NCBI GenBank assembly: GCA_031257235.1
Contig: JAIRPA010000039.1
Coordinates: 1 to 6,328, forward strand
From: Burkholderiales bacterium
GTDB lineage: Bacteria; Pseudomonadota; Gammaproteobacteria; Burkholderiales; Casimicrobiaceae
DNA: 6,328 bases
Direction: 5' to 3'
Shown here piece by piece: positions 6,146-6,328 of this stretch. The position numbers and the translations under genes were made by a program. Numbering within the stretch: position 1 is the stretch's first letter; every line of letters starts with the position of its first letter. The notes beneath the pieces were generated by a model. The model was not told where the DNA came from, made no database searches, and was given only the letters and a program-made list of their open reading frames with translations.

Positions 6146-6197
6146 ATCCGTCCGGCTAACGGTGTTTGAGATAACCAATCTTCATTCCTGAAGTCAC

Positions 6198-6257
6198 GCC
6201 ACAGAGCAAAGGGCGAAACATCTTTTCGCGGTTGTGGCTTATTCCAAAAGCCCCACA
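6198..6257 (+). promoter_or_regulatory. Possible structured leader with competing hairpins
   Basis: GCCACA (6198-6203) pairs with TGTGGC (6233-6238), enclosing a perfect GCGAAA (6213-6218) / TTTCGC (6224-6229) hairpin with a 5-base loop. The same TGTGG (6233-6237) can instead pair with CCACA (6253-6257), continued by CTT (6238-6240) with AAG (6248-6250). The two folds exclude each other, as in attenuators, and a ribosome binding site follows at 6269-6273. Stems are short and no known riboswitch or attenuator class is recognised, so chance pairing is possible. Confidence 0.3.
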
Positions 6258-6278
6258 CCGTGATCCACAGGAGAACCT

Positions 6279-6290
6279 ATGATAGAATGA
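6279..6290 (+). CDS. Possible three-codon leader frame (Met-Ile-Glu-stop)
   Basis: AGGAG (6269-6273) is spaced five bases from the ATG at 6279, ideal for initiation, but the frame is ATG ATA GAA TGA. Its TGA (6288-6290) overlaps the ATG of the next open frame (6287). That could be a leader minigene with translational coupling. Alternatively the same bases (TATGAT 6278-6283, TAGAAT 6283-6288) are a promoter -10, although no good -35 is present. Confidence 0.2.
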   Translation: MIE

Positions 6291-6328
6291 TCGGCAAATT
6301 TGACCCGGTGCGCGGCAAGCCTCGCCCT
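6287..6328 (+). CDS. Possible start of a downstream gene (partial)
   Basis: The ATG at 6287 opens a frame to the window end, encoding MIGKFDPVRGKPRP. The frame is also open upstream to 6170, with a GTG at 6260 as another start. I do not recognise the sequence. It follows a terminator and a structured stretch, where a new gene could begin, but the only good Shine-Dalgarno (6269-6273) is 13 bases away and better placed for the three-codon frame at 6279. Fourteen codons cannot be judged. Confidence 0.2.
   Translation, partial: MIGKFDPVRGKPRP

Noticed and set aside
6166..6194. Promoter TTGAGA (6166-6171) with TGAAGT (6189-6194)
   Set aside because: The -35 matches five of six but the -10 only three of six; too weak to annotate.
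6300..6305. TTGACC as a -35 element
   Set aside because: The matching -10 would fall at the window edge, where the visible bases (TCGCCC) do not fit.
6239..6328. Minus-strand frame entering from the right edge and ending at TAA (6241-6239), tail HSIIGSPVDHGVGLLE
   Set aside because: It looks mildly protein-like, but about 29 codons cannot be recognised, and no terminator oriented for the minus strand follows the stop.

Overview
This window looks like chromosomal housekeeping DNA from a Gram-negative proteobacterium, most likely a betaproteobacterium. LpxH (lipid A synthesis) requires a Gram-negative envelope. The EngB sequence and the order periplasmic cyclophilin, cytosolic cyclophilin, LpxH are what I would expect of Betaproteobacteria or their close relatives. 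That placement is inference from remembered families; no search was run. Base composition looks balanced in the genes and AT-rich in the gaps.

Layout. Bases 1-582 hold no convincing gene: possibly the last codons of an upstream gene (stop at 40-42) with a small terminator behind it, a doubtful 50-codon frame (113-265), and then several strong inverted repeats and a 20-base imperfect direct repeat. From 583 all clear genes lie on the plus strand: engB (ribosome-assembly GTPase), purB (adenylosuccinate lyase), ppiA (cyclophilin with a signal peptide), ppiB (cyclophilin without one), lpxH (UDP-2,3-diacylglucosamine hydrolase) and putP (Na+/proline symporter). A convincing intrinsic terminator (6091-6145) closes the set. 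The last ~180 bases look like a structured leader in front of a gene that begins at the very edge, if it is a gene at all.

How the genes relate. ppiA, ppiB and lpxH are tightly packed (gaps of 11 and 9 bases) and are almost certainly co-transcribed. purB lies 48 bases upstream and putP 33 bases downstream with no clear terminator between, so purB-ppiA-ppiB-lpxH-putP may be one transcript. The functions are not one pathway: purine synthesis, protein folding in two compartments, lipid A synthesis and proline uptake. All six proteins are full length with their key catalytic or ligand-binding residues in place.

I found no mobile element, CRISPR array, tRNA, rRNA or defence system, and no evidence for a new biological system. 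The parts most worth a second look are the repeat- and hairpin-rich DNA before engB, and the 3' edge, where competing hairpins precede a three-codon reading frame that overlaps a second start codon.
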